Assembly (NCBI GenBank): GCA_016710235.1
Contig: JADJLG010000001.1
Location: 2,221,501-2,285,500, forward strand
Length of the DNA stretch: 64,000 nt
Direction of reading: 5' to 3'
Source: Saprospiraceae bacterium
GTDB lineage: Bacteria; Bacteroidota; Bacteroidia; Chitinophagales; Saprospiraceae
How positions within the stretch are numbered: the first letter of the stretch is position 1; each line of letters begins with the position of its first letter. Below are positions 8,932 to 18,507 of the stretch, in pieces. The translations under genes were made by a program, and so were the position numbers. A model generated the notes under the pieces. The model ran no database searches. It had not been told where the DNA came from and saw only the letters and a program-made list of their open reading frames with translations.

Positions 8932-10191
8932 TCATGAAAAATGTGATTTGATTGCCTTATAAACAATTTCTGTAGCCCCTGAATACCGAAGTAAATCGCC
9001 TTCAATAATTCTTCTTGTTTCTTCTTGGTTCGAATTTTCAATAACCTTTTGTTCTTCCATGAAAGCTAACATATCTGCAGCGTTGTGTATCACTTTTGCA
9101 TATTTTTTATTCACTGCTCTGACTGCTTCAGAAAAATTTTCGTATTTAGGGCCAAATGCAAGTGGTTTAAGGAAGCTCAGAGGTTCCAATGTGTTATGGA
9201 TACCTTTACCAAATCCTCCTCCGATATATACGGCATCAGCATAATAGTACAAAGTATTCAGCATTCCTATTCTATCAACCAAAAGCACTTTGACCTGTGG
9301 CGAAACATGAGATTGCTTTTCCAAAGCAGAATATCTGATGATATGGTTCTGAAATTTTTCTTCCAGGATCAAAAACTCTTTTTCTGACATTTGATGCGGT
9401 GCGATAATCCATTTCCATCCCTTACTGATAGACCAATCGATGCTCTGAAATATAATCCTATGGTCTTGTGGCCAGGTACTTCCACAAATTATAATATGAT
9501 CGTCACCGCAGAATTTTTCAATTTCCGGTCTTTTGATGGGCTTTGAAGCTATCTCCAATACTCTGTCTATTCTTGTATCTCCGGCAAATTGTGCTCGGGT
9601 TAAACCAATTTTTTTCAGTCTTTCACAGGACTCTTTATCCTGAGTAAATATTGCAGTTACACCTTTTAAAATATTTCTAGCAAATCCTGAATACCATTTT
9701 GTAATCCAATGCTTGTCACGGATTATGCATGAAAAAAAATATGTTGGTATTTTTCGATTTTGTAACTCAGCTAATGTGTTCCACCAGAAATCATATTTTA
9801 CAAATAGAGTAAGCTTCGGTTCAATTTTATTGAGGAAATAGTTAATTTCAGACGGTATATCTGAAGGAAAGTAAACTACGAAATCTGCCAATTCATAATT
9901 TCTTCTTATTTCATAGCCTGAAGGTGAAAAGAAGCTGAGACAAATTTTTTCATCAGGATGTTCAGATTTGATACGTTCAATGACCGGACGTCCTTGTTCG
10001 AATTCCCCTAGAGAGGAACAGTGTATCCATATTGTTTTGGATCCTTCACGTTTTGCTTCTACGCTGGCCAATTCATTGTCGAGATTCTTTCTGCCTTCGG
10101 TCCATTTTTTTGCAGCGGGTAATACAGGGGACAGGGCTTTGATCAAATGAAAATATGTCCAGATTCCCAACCGATACAAAACTAAGGACAT
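8932..10191 (-). CDS. waaA: 3-deoxy-D-manno-octulosonic acid (Kdo) transferase WaaA/KdtA
   Basis: WaaA is an inner-membrane-anchored GT-B glycosyltransferase that moves Kdo from CMP-Kdo to lipid A precursor in lipopolysaccharide synthesis. The start at 10191 gives 419 residues beginning MSLVLYRLGIWTYFHL, a usual WaaA membrane anchor, and overlaps the upstream stop in TGATG. An upstream in-frame start at 10239 would lie inside the neighbour and is less likely. Family motifs include HCSSLGEFEQGRPVIE, CGSTWPQDHRII and the C-terminal YIGGGFGKGIHNTLEPL. It is translationally coupled to a beta-barrel protein gene. Confidence 0.93.
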   Translation of the reverse strand: MSLVLYRLGIWTYFHLIKALSPVLPAAKKWTEGRKNLDNELASVEAKREGSKTIWIHCSSLGEFEQGRPVIERIKSEHPDEKICLSFFSPSGYEIRRNYELADFVVYFPSDIPSEINYFLNKIEPKLTLFVKYDFWWNTLAELQNRKIPTYFFSCIIRDKHWITKWYSGFARNILKGVTAIFTQDKESCERLKKIGLTRAQFAGDTRIDRVLEIASKPIKRPEIEKFCGDDHIIICGSTWPQDHRIIFQSIDWSISKGWKWIIAPHQMSEKEFLILEEKFQNHIIRYSALEKQSHVSPQVKVLLVDRIGMLNTLYYYADAVYIGGGFGKGIHNTLEPLSFLKPLAFGPKYENFSEAVRAVNKKYAKVIHNAADMLAFMEEQKVIENSNQEETRRIIEGDLLRYSGATEIVYKAIKSHFS

Positions 10192-10952
10192 CAATATTCT
10201 ATTTCTTCGGAGTGTTTGATAAAGAAGGGAAAATACCAACAGAGTTTAAAGTTAAACATTACATCCCACCTTTTTTTTCCATAATCAGATTGATTTGTGT
10301 CATAATTCCAACTTCGCAAAGTCTCTGTGTAAGCGATGACAGGTTCAATACCCGCAGCAAATGCAATATGCCCTTGATGTTGAATAAATTGATAGCCAAC
10401 GTAAGGACTGATGCTAAAGCCTGCTGTTTTTCTATCCAATCCTTTTCGAAGATCTGTAGTAAATTGTGTCAGTGCCCTAGCCTCGTCTTGAAATCGAATA
10501 TGATGCTCCAATAAGCCTAAGCCGAGTTGCCATTTCAAACCATACCTTGACTTAGCGCTTGCCTTACCGATAATCCCTCCAAAAAATATTTGTGTATTAA
10601 ATCCTCTTTCTCTAAGTTTCATTTCAGCAAGAAATTGGTCGCTCCCTATAAGTAATCCTTCATAGTTCGTTCTAAAAATACCCATTACATCTTCTTTAAC
10701 CCTGGACCCAAAAAGGTAACTGTATTTAACTCCGATTTCGATTGATTTTCCTGCGCCTATGTACGAAACACCACCTCCCACACCAAGATGATTTCCAAAC
10801 CTGTCTGCCAATATACCAACCGGCACACCCGCTAGATAATGTAGATCCACCAGAATACCTGCCGGAGCTTTGGGTATCTTAAGTTCTTGAGCTTGAATGC
10901 TGAGCTGGATGAAAATGACAAAGCTCAGGAGTGTGTTTATTTTTTTTATCAT
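10191..10952 (-). CDS. Predicted outer-membrane beta-barrel protein of unknown function
   Basis: The protein has a cleavable signal peptide (about residues 1-21, ending SIQAQ) followed by many short alternating hydrophobic stretches rich in Gly and aromatic residues. Examples are GVGGGVSYIGAG, IEIGVKYSYLFG and AGFSISPYVGYQF. The last strand ends in aromatic residues (FNFKLCWYFPFF), as in outer-membrane barrels, though a charged tail follows. I placed the start at the ATG at 10952. It shares a TGATG junction with waaA downstream, so the two are probably one operon, but no functional link is evident. Confidence 0.7.
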   Translation of the reverse strand: MIKKINTLLSFVIFIQLSIQAQELKIPKAPAGILVDLHYLAGVPVGILADRFGNHLGVGGGVSYIGAGKSIEIGVKYSYLFGSRVKEDVMGIFRTNYEGLLIGSDQFLAEMKLRERGFNTQIFFGGIIGKASAKSRYGLKWQLGLGLLEHHIRFQDEARALTQFTTDLRKGLDRKTAGFSISPYVGYQFIQHQGHIAFAAGIEPVIAYTETLRSWNYDTNQSDYGKKRWDVMFNFKLCWYFPFFIKHSEEIEY

Positions 10953-11287
10953 CAAATTGTATTTCTTTATGCAAGTAATTGAAAAGCAGTACGTTGTAAA
11001 CTAGGTATAACTATAACAGGTCCCAAGTAAAGTTTTAGAATCGCTATTGAATGATTCCATTTTGAAACTCGGTGACAATATTATTAGACAACGAAAATAA
11101 ACGGCTTTTCGTAATTGACAGGATCATTTTTAATGTGTTTTTATCCTAAAATAAATTGCATATATAAAACATTGATTATGAATAAAATCAACAGATTAAA
11201 AATTTGCATAGAAAAAAAATCAATATATATTTGTGTTTGATTATCAACATTTATATATATCAATAAAATATTGTATTTTTGCACAAT
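10953..11287. other. 335-bp divergent intergenic region
   Basis: This gap lies between two divergent operons and is very A/T-rich in its right half. It holds two exact TAnnTTTG boxes on the plus strand (11226-11233 and 11274-11281). I see no convincing promoter box on the minus strand and no hairpin or repeat of note. Confidence 0.6.
11274..11281 (+). promoter_or_regulatory. Bacteroidota -7 box (TATTTTTG) abutting the decarboxylase start
   Basis: TATTTTTG is an exact TAnnTTTG match, and its last base is only 6 bases before the ATG at 11288. If used, the transcript would be leaderless or nearly so. A second exact box, TATATTTG at 11226-11233, would give a leader of about 45-50 bases. No good TTTG -33 element is seen at the expected distance from either. 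Confidence 0.5.
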
Positions 11288-12238
11288 ATGAAAAGCCAAT
11301 CTGTACTGATTACCGGAGCTGCCGGCTTTATCGGCTCTCATCTCTGTGAGCGTTTTCTGTCTGAAGGCTTTAGTGTTCATGCGATGGACAATCTTCTGAC
11401 AGGCAGCTTAGCTAATATCGAGCATCTTTTTCACGACAAACAGTTTACTTTTTATCACCACGATGTGAGTAAGTTCGTTCACGTTCCTGGAAAGCTGGAT
11501 TATATTTTGCATTTTGCTTCTCCGGCGTCGCCGATTGACTATCTCAAAATGCCCATCCAAACGCTGAAGGTTGGGTCACTTGGCACCCACAATCTTCTTG
11601 GACTTGCTAAAGAGAAAAAAGCAAGGTTCATGATCGCATCCACTTCTGAAGTTTATGGTGACCCGTTGGAGCATCCGCAGTCAGAGTCTTACTGGGGAAA
11701 TGTAAATCCCATAGGCCCAAGAGGCGTTTATGATGAAGCAAAAAGATTTCAGGAAGCCATTACCATGGCTTATAATCGCTATCATGGATTGGAAACTCGC
11801 ATTGTGAGGATATTTAATACATATGGGCCAAGGATGAGACGAGAGGATGGACGGGTTTTGCCGGCATTTTTTTCCCAAGCTATCCGAGGTGAAGAATTGA
11901 CAATTTTTGGGGACGGAAGTCAGACCCGGGCATTTTGTTATGTGGATGATCTGGTGGAAGGGATTTATAGATTGTTATTTTCTGATTACTCCTTACCGGT
12001 GAATCTGGGAAATCCTCAGGAAATTTCTGTTTATGAATTTGCTAAAGAAATTATAGAGTTGGTAGGAAATCCAAATGCCAGAATAGGATTCAGGCCCTTG
12101 CCGGTTGATGACCCCAAACAAAGAAAGCCTGATATTACCTTGGCTAAAAAAATGTTACACTGGGAGCCTAAGTTTGACAGATCAGAAGGATTGACATTGA
12201 CATATGAATATTTTAAAAAAATAGTTCCAATAGATTGA
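11288..12238 (+). CDS. UDP-glucuronic acid decarboxylase (UDP-xylose synthase type SDR)
   Basis: This extended SDR probably oxidises and decarboxylates UDP-glucuronate to UDP-xylose for a surface polysaccharide. The ATG at 11288 gives 316 residues. The NAD loop GAAGFIGSH is at residues 9-17. The segments HFASPASPIDY and TSEVYGDPLEHPQ, the catalytic YDEAK, and RIFNTYGPRM are close to the known decarboxylase family. It starts an operon with a dTDP-glucose dehydratase and an SLBB export protein, and its stop overlaps the next gene's TTG start. A related UDP-sugar epimerase is the main alternative. Confidence 0.87.
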   Translation: MKSQSVLITGAAGFIGSHLCERFLSEGFSVHAMDNLLTGSLANIEHLFHDKQFTFYHHDVSKFVHVPGKLDYILHFASPASPIDYLKMPIQTLKVGSLGTHNLLGLAKEKKARFMIASTSEVYGDPLEHPQSESYWGNVNPIGPRGVYDEAKRFQEAITMAYNRYHGLETRIVRIFNTYGPRMRREDGRVLPAFFSQAIRGEELTIFGDGSQTRAFCYVDDLVEGIYRLLFSDYSLPVNLGNPQEISVYEFAKEIIELVGNPNARIGFRPLPVDDPKQRKPDITLAKKMLHWEPKFDRSEGLTLTYEYFKKIVPID

Positions 12239-13314
12239 AAACATACAATAAGCATATTCTCATCACAGGTGGTGCAGGTTTTATCGGGAGCCATGTAGTC
12301 AGGAAATTTGTAAAAAATTATCCCAATTATTTTATTGTTAATGGAGATGCACTGACATATGCAGGCAATCTTAAGAATTTGGAGGATATCGAGAATTTGG
12401 AGAATTATGCATTCGAAAAATTAGATATCACCTCTTTGGAAAATGTTCGAGAAATTATAGCAAAACATAAGATTTCCGACATCGTTCATTTGGCTGCAGA
12501 ATCACACGTTGACAGATCAATCTCAAATCCAACAGCTTTTGTTCAGACCAATGTATTGGGTACAACAAATCTCCTCGTTGCTGCAAAGGAAAATTGGAAT
12601 AGCGATGATCATGTATTTTATCATGTTAGCACAGATGAAGTTTATGGCAGCTTGGGAGATGCAGGGTGGTTTACAGAAACTACTTCCTATGACCCTCGAA
12701 GTCCATATTCAGCTTCCAAAGCAGCCTCTGATCATATCGTCAGATCATTTTTTCATACTTATCATTTTCCGATAAAAATATCCAATTGCTCAAATAATTA
12801 TGGTCCTTATCAATTTCCTGAGAAGCTGATACCATTGATGATTCATAACATACTGCACAATAAAAATCTTCCGGTTTATGGACTTGGATTGAATGTGAGA
12901 GATTGGTTATGGGTAGGAGATCATGTAACTGCAATTGATTTGATTTTTCATAAAGGAGTTTTGGGCCAAACTTACAATATAGGTGGAAATTCAGAATTGA
13001 AGAATATCGAAGTCGTGCATTTGCTTTGCGATATTATGGACAAAAAACTTGAACGAAAATCTGGTGAGAGTTCAAGTTTGATTACTTATGTCAGTGATAG
13101 GCCTGGACATGATCTCAGGTATGCTATTGATGCATCCAAAATAAAAAAAGATTTGAATTGGGCACCGAAAGTTAAATTCCCATCTGGACTTGAACAAACT
13201 GTAGATTGGTATTTGTCACATGAATCTTGGTTGAAAGAGGTGACTTCCGGTCAATATAAATCGTATTATGAACAACATTATTTGAAAAGGAATGATTCGT
13301 TACTTCAATCTTAG
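12235..13314 (+). CDS. rfbB: dTDP-glucose 4,6-dehydratase RmlB/RfbB
   Basis: RmlB converts dTDP-glucose to dTDP-4-keto-6-deoxyglucose, the entry to many deoxysugars. The 359-residue protein has the NAD loop GGAGFIGSH, the HLAAESHVDRSI segment, the catalytic STDEVYGSL with YSASKAASDH, and NCSNNYGPYQFPEKLIPL, all classic RmlB motifs. The start is a TTG at 12235 overlapping the previous stop; an in-frame stop lies only 21 bases upstream and no ATG occurs before the NAD loop, so TTG is the best choice. The rmlA, rmlC and rmlD genes are not in this window. Confidence 0.94.
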   Translation: MKTYNKHILITGGAGFIGSHVVRKFVKNYPNYFIVNGDALTYAGNLKNLEDIENLENYAFEKLDITSLENVREIIAKHKISDIVHLAAESHVDRSISNPTAFVQTNVLGTTNLLVAAKENWNSDDHVFYHVSTDEVYGSLGDAGWFTETTSYDPRSPYSASKAASDHIVRSFFHTYHFPIKISNCSNNYGPYQFPEKLIPLMIHNILHNKNLPVYGLGLNVRDWLWVGDHVTAIDLIFHKGVLGQTYNIGGNSELKNIEVVHLLCDIMDKKLERKSGESSSLITYVSDRPGHDLRYAIDASKIKKDLNWAPKVKFPSGLEQTVDWYLSHESWLKEVTSGQYKSYYEQHYLKRNDSLLQS

Positions 13315-16087
13315 GATCTTAAGTATATTTTTATTTTGTGCTTTTATACATGGATTTGTCTCTCAGGTTAATGCGCAGCAAACTCAGAATTTTGAAAAAA
13401 AAGCGAAGGATGAGCTGGAAGCCAGGGGCGTAACAGAGGATGAACTGAGGACAAAATTATTGGAAAAGGGAATAGATGTAGATAATTTAAAAAACATGGA
13501 TCCAAATCAGGTGATCCAGATGCAAGCTGAAATCGAAACAGCTATTCAAGAAATACAAGCTGAGAAATCCCATACTGACAGTTCTTCATCCAAAGTTAAA
13601 GAGACTACTACAAATAAAGAAAAGAAATCTCAAACAAACAATAACACAAGTAAGAAAAATAATTCTAATCTTGATCCACGCTCGAGGTATTTGGAATCAA
13701 CTAAAAGAATGTCAGTAAATGACACGATGCCTGACAAAAATATATTGTTAGATTCAATGCCACCTGCTGCGATTTGGGGACAAGAAATATTTCGGAACCA
13801 AAGCTTGGATGTATATAAAGATGCCGACAACATTAAGCCTCCGGATTCCTATGTACTCGGAGTGGGAGATCAGATCACTGTAACGATTTGGGGCCAGAGT
13901 CAGCTCAACGAAATATATGAAATAAATACAGATGGATACATAACTCCGACAAGGATGCCGAGAATCTTTCTCAAAGGCGCAACGATGAACAGAGCTCGGG
14001 AAATACTTAAAAATTATTTTAGAAAATTTTATAGATTTAATCCTAACGAATTTCAAGTTTCTGTTAATTATTCAAGGACAATTAATATTAATATTTTTGG
14101 GGAAGTATTCCAAGCCGGTGGTTATACTTTGCCGGCAATCAACACTGCTTTCAATGCATTAATTGCAACAGGTGGACCGACCAATTTGGGTTCCGTGAGA
14201 AAAATCAAACTCATCCGCAACGGAAAAGAAAGTAATATTGATATTTACAAGTTCATGGCAGACCCTTCTATCCAGAAGGACTATTATCTTGAAAATAATG
14301 ATATCATTCAGGTACCGGTTGCTGAACGTGTGGTCGCCATTGAGGGATATATCAATAGACCAATGAGGTATGAACTCATTGATGGGGAAAATTTGAATAA
14401 ATTAATTCATTTTGCAGGAGGCTTAAAACCAGATGCGATCAAAAGTACCATCCAGGTGACACGTATTCAAAAAGATAAAAAAATTGTACTCACAGTGCGA
14501 TATGCTGACCTTCTTGAAAAGAAAACTGATTTTGAATTAATAAAAGGAGATGAAATTTTTATTTCCGGTATCAAGACTAAATCTGAAGACTATGTCTTTG
14601 TAAAAGGAGAAGTAAGGGCAGAGGTAAAGTCCCAGTATAAGGAAGGGCTAAAAGTGTCGGAATTGATTAAAAACGTCCAATTTACTCCTCAGTCCAACCT
14701 GGACAATGCATTTATCAAAAGAACAAATCCTGATCAGACGATTAGTTTGCTGCGAATCAATTTGAAAGATTTACTTGCGGGAAAGATAAATGGGGATAAG
14801 GAACTGCAACCAATGGATGAGTTGACCATTTTTAAGTTATCTGATTACACCGAAAAAGGATACGTTAGTGTAAGTGGTACCACAAGAAAGACAGGTAAAT
14901 ATTTTATTGACCCAAACAAAGATCTAAGGGTCAAAGACGTTGTGTTACTTGCAGGAGGATTGAAACCAGATGCTTGGCCAAATGCATATATTTTTCGATC
15001 AAAACAGGGAAATCAAAAGGATGTGCAGGTTATCAGAGTAGCCATCACAAAAGCTATGGCTGATGACGCCTCAGATCAAAATATTTTACTGGAACCATTT
15101 GATAGTTTGGTGTTTTTATCAGAGAAGGATTTTTCTGAAAATTTATTTATTGATGTGAGAGGTTCTGTAAAATCTCCGGGAATGTACAAATTTGGTGATG
15201 GTATGCAAATTATGGATGCCATCTCAATGGCTGGAGGTTTTCAATATGAAGCTGCTACAAATCGAGTAGAGATTTTTAGAATTATCATTAAGGAAAATGA
15301 ACCTACTCAAACTGTAGTCAAGAGATTTGAAGTGAAGCGTGATTTGAGATACGAAAACGAAGGATCAATTGTAGAGTTAGAACCATTTGATATCATTGTA
15401 ATTAGAAGTCAACCAGAGTTTGAGTTTCAACAAATCGTAACATTAGGAGGTGAAGTGAAATATCCAGGTCCATATGCGTTGATCAAAGCAAACGAAAGGT
15501 TATCCGAAATCATTGAACGAGCTGGTGGACTTACGCCAGAAGCTTTTGAAGGCGGAGCGAGTTTGTATAGAACAGAAGAAAATACAGGCTATGTTGTAAT
15601 GGAATTGGATCAAGCATTGCGAAAACCAAATTCGAGATACGATTATATACTAAAAGATGGAGATCGCATTGAAATTCCAAAGCAAAAAGATCTCGTAAAG
15701 ATCAAAGGAGCCACAAATGCGCGCGAATTATATCCAGATAAATTTTTGGATAGTGAAAACGCGATAACTGTGGCTTATTATGAAGGAAAAAGCGCTAAGT
15801 TTTATGTGAATCATTTTGCTGCAGGCGTTTCTAAATTTGGTGATCCCAAAAAGATAACCGTCCAACATGCGAATGGTAGAATCGAACGTCCAAGGAGCAT
15901 TTTGTTTGCTACAATTTATCCCACAGTTTCCAAAGGGTCCGTCATCAACGTAGGAGCTAAAGAACAAAAGAAAATAGAACAGCTGAATAAAGAGAAAAAA
16001 GATATAGATTGGGCAAAAGTGACAGCAGACGTTTTGGCTCAAGCAACTACGATCATTTCTCTGATTTTGTTGTTGGATAGATTATAA
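13292..16087 (+). CDS. Large SLBB-domain polysaccharide export protein (Wza-like)
   Basis: This 931-residue exported protein probably forms or gates the outer-membrane channel for capsule or exopolysaccharide. A signal peptide (residues 1-28, ending VNAQ) is followed by a charged, Ser/Thr/Lys-rich segment to about 130. The polysaccharide export domain starts near residue 182 (YVLGVGDQITVTIWG). Several SLBB repeats follow, recognisable by recurring LAGGLKPDA- and MAGGFQYEA-type turns. The C-terminus ends in a hydrophobic helix (TTIISLILLLDRL) that could be a membrane anchor. Its start lies 23 bp inside the dehydratase gene. No Wzc-like kinase gene is nearby. Confidence 0.88.
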   Translation: MIRYFNLRILSIFLFCAFIHGFVSQVNAQQTQNFEKKAKDELEARGVTEDELRTKLLEKGIDVDNLKNMDPNQVIQMQAEIETAIQEIQAEKSHTDSSSSKVKETTTNKEKKSQTNNNTSKKNNSNLDPRSRYLESTKRMSVNDTMPDKNILLDSMPPAAIWGQEIFRNQSLDVYKDADNIKPPDSYVLGVGDQITVTIWGQSQLNEIYEINTDGYITPTRMPRIFLKGATMNRAREILKNYFRKFYRFNPNEFQVSVNYSRTININIFGEVFQAGGYTLPAINTAFNALIATGGPTNLGSVRKIKLIRNGKESNIDIYKFMADPSIQKDYYLENNDIIQVPVAERVVAIEGYINRPMRYELIDGENLNKLIHFAGGLKPDAIKSTIQVTRIQKDKKIVLTVRYADLLEKKTDFELIKGDEIFISGIKTKSEDYVFVKGEVRAEVKSQYKEGLKVSELIKNVQFTPQSNLDNAFIKRTNPDQTISLLRINLKDLLAGKINGDKELQPMDELTIFKLSDYTEKGYVSVSGTTRKTGKYFIDPNKDLRVKDVVLLAGGLKPDAWPNAYIFRSKQGNQKDVQVIRVAITKAMADDASDQNILLEPFDSLVFLSEKDFSENLFIDVRGSVKSPGMYKFGDGMQIMDAISMAGGFQYEAATNRVEIFRIIIKENEPTQTVVKRFEVKRDLRYENEGSIVELEPFDIIVIRSQPEFEFQQIVTLGGEVKYPGPYALIKANERLSEIIERAGGLTPEAFEGGASLYRTEENTGYVVMELDQALRKPNSRYDYILKDGDRIEIPKQKDLVKIKGATNARELYPDKFLDSENAITVAYYEGKSAKFYVNHFAAGVSKFGDPKKITVQHANGRIERPRSILFATIYPTVSKGSVINVGAKEQKKIEQLNKEKKDIDWAKVTADVLAQATTIISLILLLDRL

Positions 16088-16117
16088 AAAAAATTAGTTT
16101 CCGGAGAGGCGAGGTTC

Positions 16118-17320
16118 TCAACTCATAATAGCTTCAACTCCAGGTAAAATTTTACCTTCCAGCAATTCCAACATAGCGCCACCGCCCGTGGATACAAAAC
16201 TGAATTGATCAGCTAATCCAAATTTGTTGGCTGCAGCTGCAGAATCACCGCCTCCAATCAATGAAAATGCTCCATTCCTTGTTGCTTCCAGAGTCGCTTG
16301 AGCAACAGCTTTGGTTCCTTCTGCAAATCGATCGAATTCAAAGACACCCATCGGACCATTCCAAATAATTGTTTTTGAATTTTTGATTTTTTCAGCAAAA
16401 AGCTGCCTGGATTTGGGGCCGATGTCCAGACCCAAATAATTATTCGGGATATTCTGATCATCAGTAATTATGGTATTTGCTTCAGCATTAAATGCATCAG
16501 CAGCGACAGAATCAACGGGCAGCACAATGTCTACTGAACGTGACTGTGCCCTAACTAAAAGCTCAAGGGCCAAATCTAATTTTTCAGTTTCACATAGTGA
16601 ATTTCCAATTTTAAAACCTTGAGCAGCAAGAAATGTATAAGCCATACCTCCACCAATAATGATTTGATTTGCGGTACTCATCAAATTTTCGATGAGGAGA
16701 ATCTTGTCACTGACTTTAGCCCCTCCTAATATTGCAGTAAAAGGTTTTTCTGCTCCGCGCAATACCCTGAGTCCATTTTCTACTTCAGCTTCCATTAAAA
16801 AACCAAAAGACCTGTGATCCTTGTCAAAAAAACGAGCAATTGTTGCTGTCGTTGCATGTTCCCTATGCGCAGCACCAAAAGCATCATTAACAAAATAATC
16901 TCCCAAACCAGAAAGCAGTTCTGCCCAATTGGCATCACCTTTTTCTTCTTCAGTTTGAAATCTTGTGTTTTCGCAAAGGACAGCTTCGCCGTCCTTCAAC
17001 TCTGAAATGATTTTTAAGGTATCTGAGCCGCCACAGTCTGGGGCAAAATATATTTTAGATCCAAGCAATTCTGACAATTTTTCAGCCACCGGTTTCAAGG
17101 AAAATTTGCCAAAATCTATCGAGCCATCAGGCAGTCTTTCCTTTAAGGGTCTGCCAAGATGCGACATGATGATACATCTTGCACCTTTGTCCAATAAAAA
17201 TTTTAGTGTCTCTAATGACTTAATGATTCTAGTGGAATCTGTAATAATTCCATTTTTGATAGGCACATTGAAGTCCACTCTTACGATGACTTTTCGCCCT
17301 TTTACATTCCAGTTTTTCAT
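16118..17320 (-). CDS. pgk: Phosphoglycerate kinase
   Basis: Pgk transfers a phosphate from 1,3-bisphosphoglycerate to ADP in glycolysis. With the ATG at 17320 the protein has 400 residues, the usual size, and lies 10 bp after gapA; an in-frame start at 17356 would overlap gapA. Clear motifs are VIVRVDFNVP at the N-terminus, MSHLGRP, the VNDAFGAAHREHAT segment, the hinge ILGGAKVSDKI, the nucleotide loop GPMGVFEFDRFAEGT and the final GGGDSAAAANKFG. The gene follows gapA in the same direction, a common glycolytic operon. Confidence 0.97.
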   Translation of the reverse strand: MKNWNVKGRKVIVRVDFNVPIKNGIITDSTRIIKSLETLKFLLDKGARCIIMSHLGRPLKERLPDGSIDFGKFSLKPVAEKLSELLGSKIYFAPDCGGSDTLKIISELKDGEAVLCENTRFQTEEEKGDANWAELLSGLGDYFVNDAFGAAHREHATTATIARFFDKDHRSFGFLMEAEVENGLRVLRGAEKPFTAILGGAKVSDKILLIENLMSTANQIIIGGGMAYTFLAAQGFKIGNSLCETEKLDLALELLVRAQSRSVDIVLPVDSVAADAFNAEANTIITDDQNIPNNYLGLDIGPKSRQLFAEKIKNSKTIIWNGPMGVFEFDRFAEGTKAVAQATLEATRNGAFSLIGGGDSAAAANKFGLADQFSFVSTGGGAMLELLEGKILPGVEAIMS

Positions 17321-17330
17321 TGAATTTGGC

Positions 17331-18332
17331 TTACAGTTTAGATCCAAGAAGTTCACAAATGTCTGTCAGTCGGGCTGCATATCCTGCTTCGTTGTCATAC
17401 CAGGCTACGATCTTCATTTGGTTGCCAGAAGCCTCTGTGAGGCTGGAATCAAAGACTGAACTGTGGGTATTATCTATAATATCTGTTGATACAAGCGGAT
17501 CTATGGAATATTCAAGTATACCTTTTAAATCTACTTGAGAAGCATTGTGAAAACACTGATTCACTTTGTCTACATTGACCTCTTGTGATACCGTACAATA
17601 TAATTCTATAAGGGAACCTGTGATAACCGGCACTCTATAAGATGAAGCCATGAGTTTGCCCTTAATTTGAGGATAAACTCGTTCTACTGCTTTTGCGGCC
17701 CCAGTGGTAGTTGGTATGATGTTCATACCTGCTGCTCTTGCACGACGTAGATCTTTGTGTGGTGCATCTTGCAATCTTTGGTCTTGGGTGTAAGCATGGA
17801 TAGTATTCATATTAGCATTTATAATCCCAAAGTTAGTATGGATCAGTTTTAAAATGGGAGCCAAACAATTTGTTGTGCATGAAGCATTGCTAATAATTTC
17901 AATATCAGATGATAATTCCATTTCATTGACACCTAGGACATAGGTAGGAATGTCTTCTTCCTTTGCAGGTGCGGAAATGATAACTCGTTTCGCTCCTGCA
18001 TCCAGATGTAATTTGCATTTATCGCGAGTAAGGAAAACACCGGTACATTCTAAGATAATATCAATATCTAACTCTTTCCAAGGTAGGATCTGAGTTTCAG
18101 CATTTGCAAAAGCCTTGATTTGCTTTCCATTTACCAAAATGTTATCTCCTTCAATATGAACAGACCCTTGATATTTCCTATGTGCTGTATCATATTGAAA
18201 AAGATGGGCAAGTGTTTGGATGTCCGTCAGATCATTGACTGCTACCAACTCTAGTTTCGGGTGATGAATTAAATTTCTGGCTGCCAACCTTCCGATCCTG
18301 CCAAACCCATTTATAGCTACTCTTTTTTTCAT
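17331..18332 (-). CDS. gapA: Type I glyceraldehyde-3-phosphate dehydrogenase
   Basis: The enzyme oxidises glyceraldehyde-3-phosphate to 1,3-bisphosphoglycerate with NAD. I placed the start at the ATG at 18332 (333 aa), giving MKKRVAINGFGRIGR; an in-frame start at 18350 adds six residues without homology. The NAD loop INGFGRIGR, the catalytic ASCTTNCLAP with its nucleophile Cys, the HAYTQDQ histidine and the C-terminal WYDNEAGYA are all present. The Asp in VNDLTD favours NAD over NADP. It is transcribed ahead of pgk. Confidence 0.97.
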   Translation of the reverse strand: MKKRVAINGFGRIGRLAARNLIHHPKLELVAVNDLTDIQTLAHLFQYDTAHRKYQGSVHIEGDNILVNGKQIKAFANAETQILPWKELDIDIILECTGVFLTRDKCKLHLDAGAKRVIISAPAKEEDIPTYVLGVNEMELSSDIEIISNASCTTNCLAPILKLIHTNFGIINANMNTIHAYTQDQRLQDAPHKDLRRARAAGMNIIPTTTGAAKAVERVYPQIKGKLMASSYRVPVITGSLIELYCTVSQEVNVDKVNQCFHNASQVDLKGILEYSIDPLVSTDIIDNTHSSVFDSSLTEASGNQMKIVAWYDNEAGYAARLTDICELLGSKL

Positions 18333-18432
18333 ATCGTGCAAGTAAAACAATGAGGATATAAAAAGTGAAATCGTTCAAAAGTTTATTTGGAGATATAAAA
18401 AATGAATTATATTTGCCTCTCTTTTCAAAGAG

Positions 18433-18507
18433 GCCTCGTTCGTCTAGGGGTTAGGACATCAGATTTTCATTCTGGTAACAGGGGTTCGATTCCCCTACGA
18501 GGTACCA
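18433..18507 (+). tRNA. tRNA-Glu (anticodon TTC)
   Basis: The 75-base gene folds as a cloverleaf. It has an acceptor stem GCCTCGT with ACGAGGT (one G-T pair), a D arm GTC...GAC, an anticodon stem TCAGA/TCTGG with loop TTTTCAT, and a T arm AGGGG/CCCCT with TTCGATT loop. The CCA end is encoded (18505-18507). The sequence closely follows known bacterial glutamate tRNAs. Confidence 0.97.

Noticed and set aside
10155..10514. Plus-strand open frame across waaA and the barrel gene
   Set aside because: It is antisense to two coding genes with clear family and signal-peptide evidence and shows no motif.
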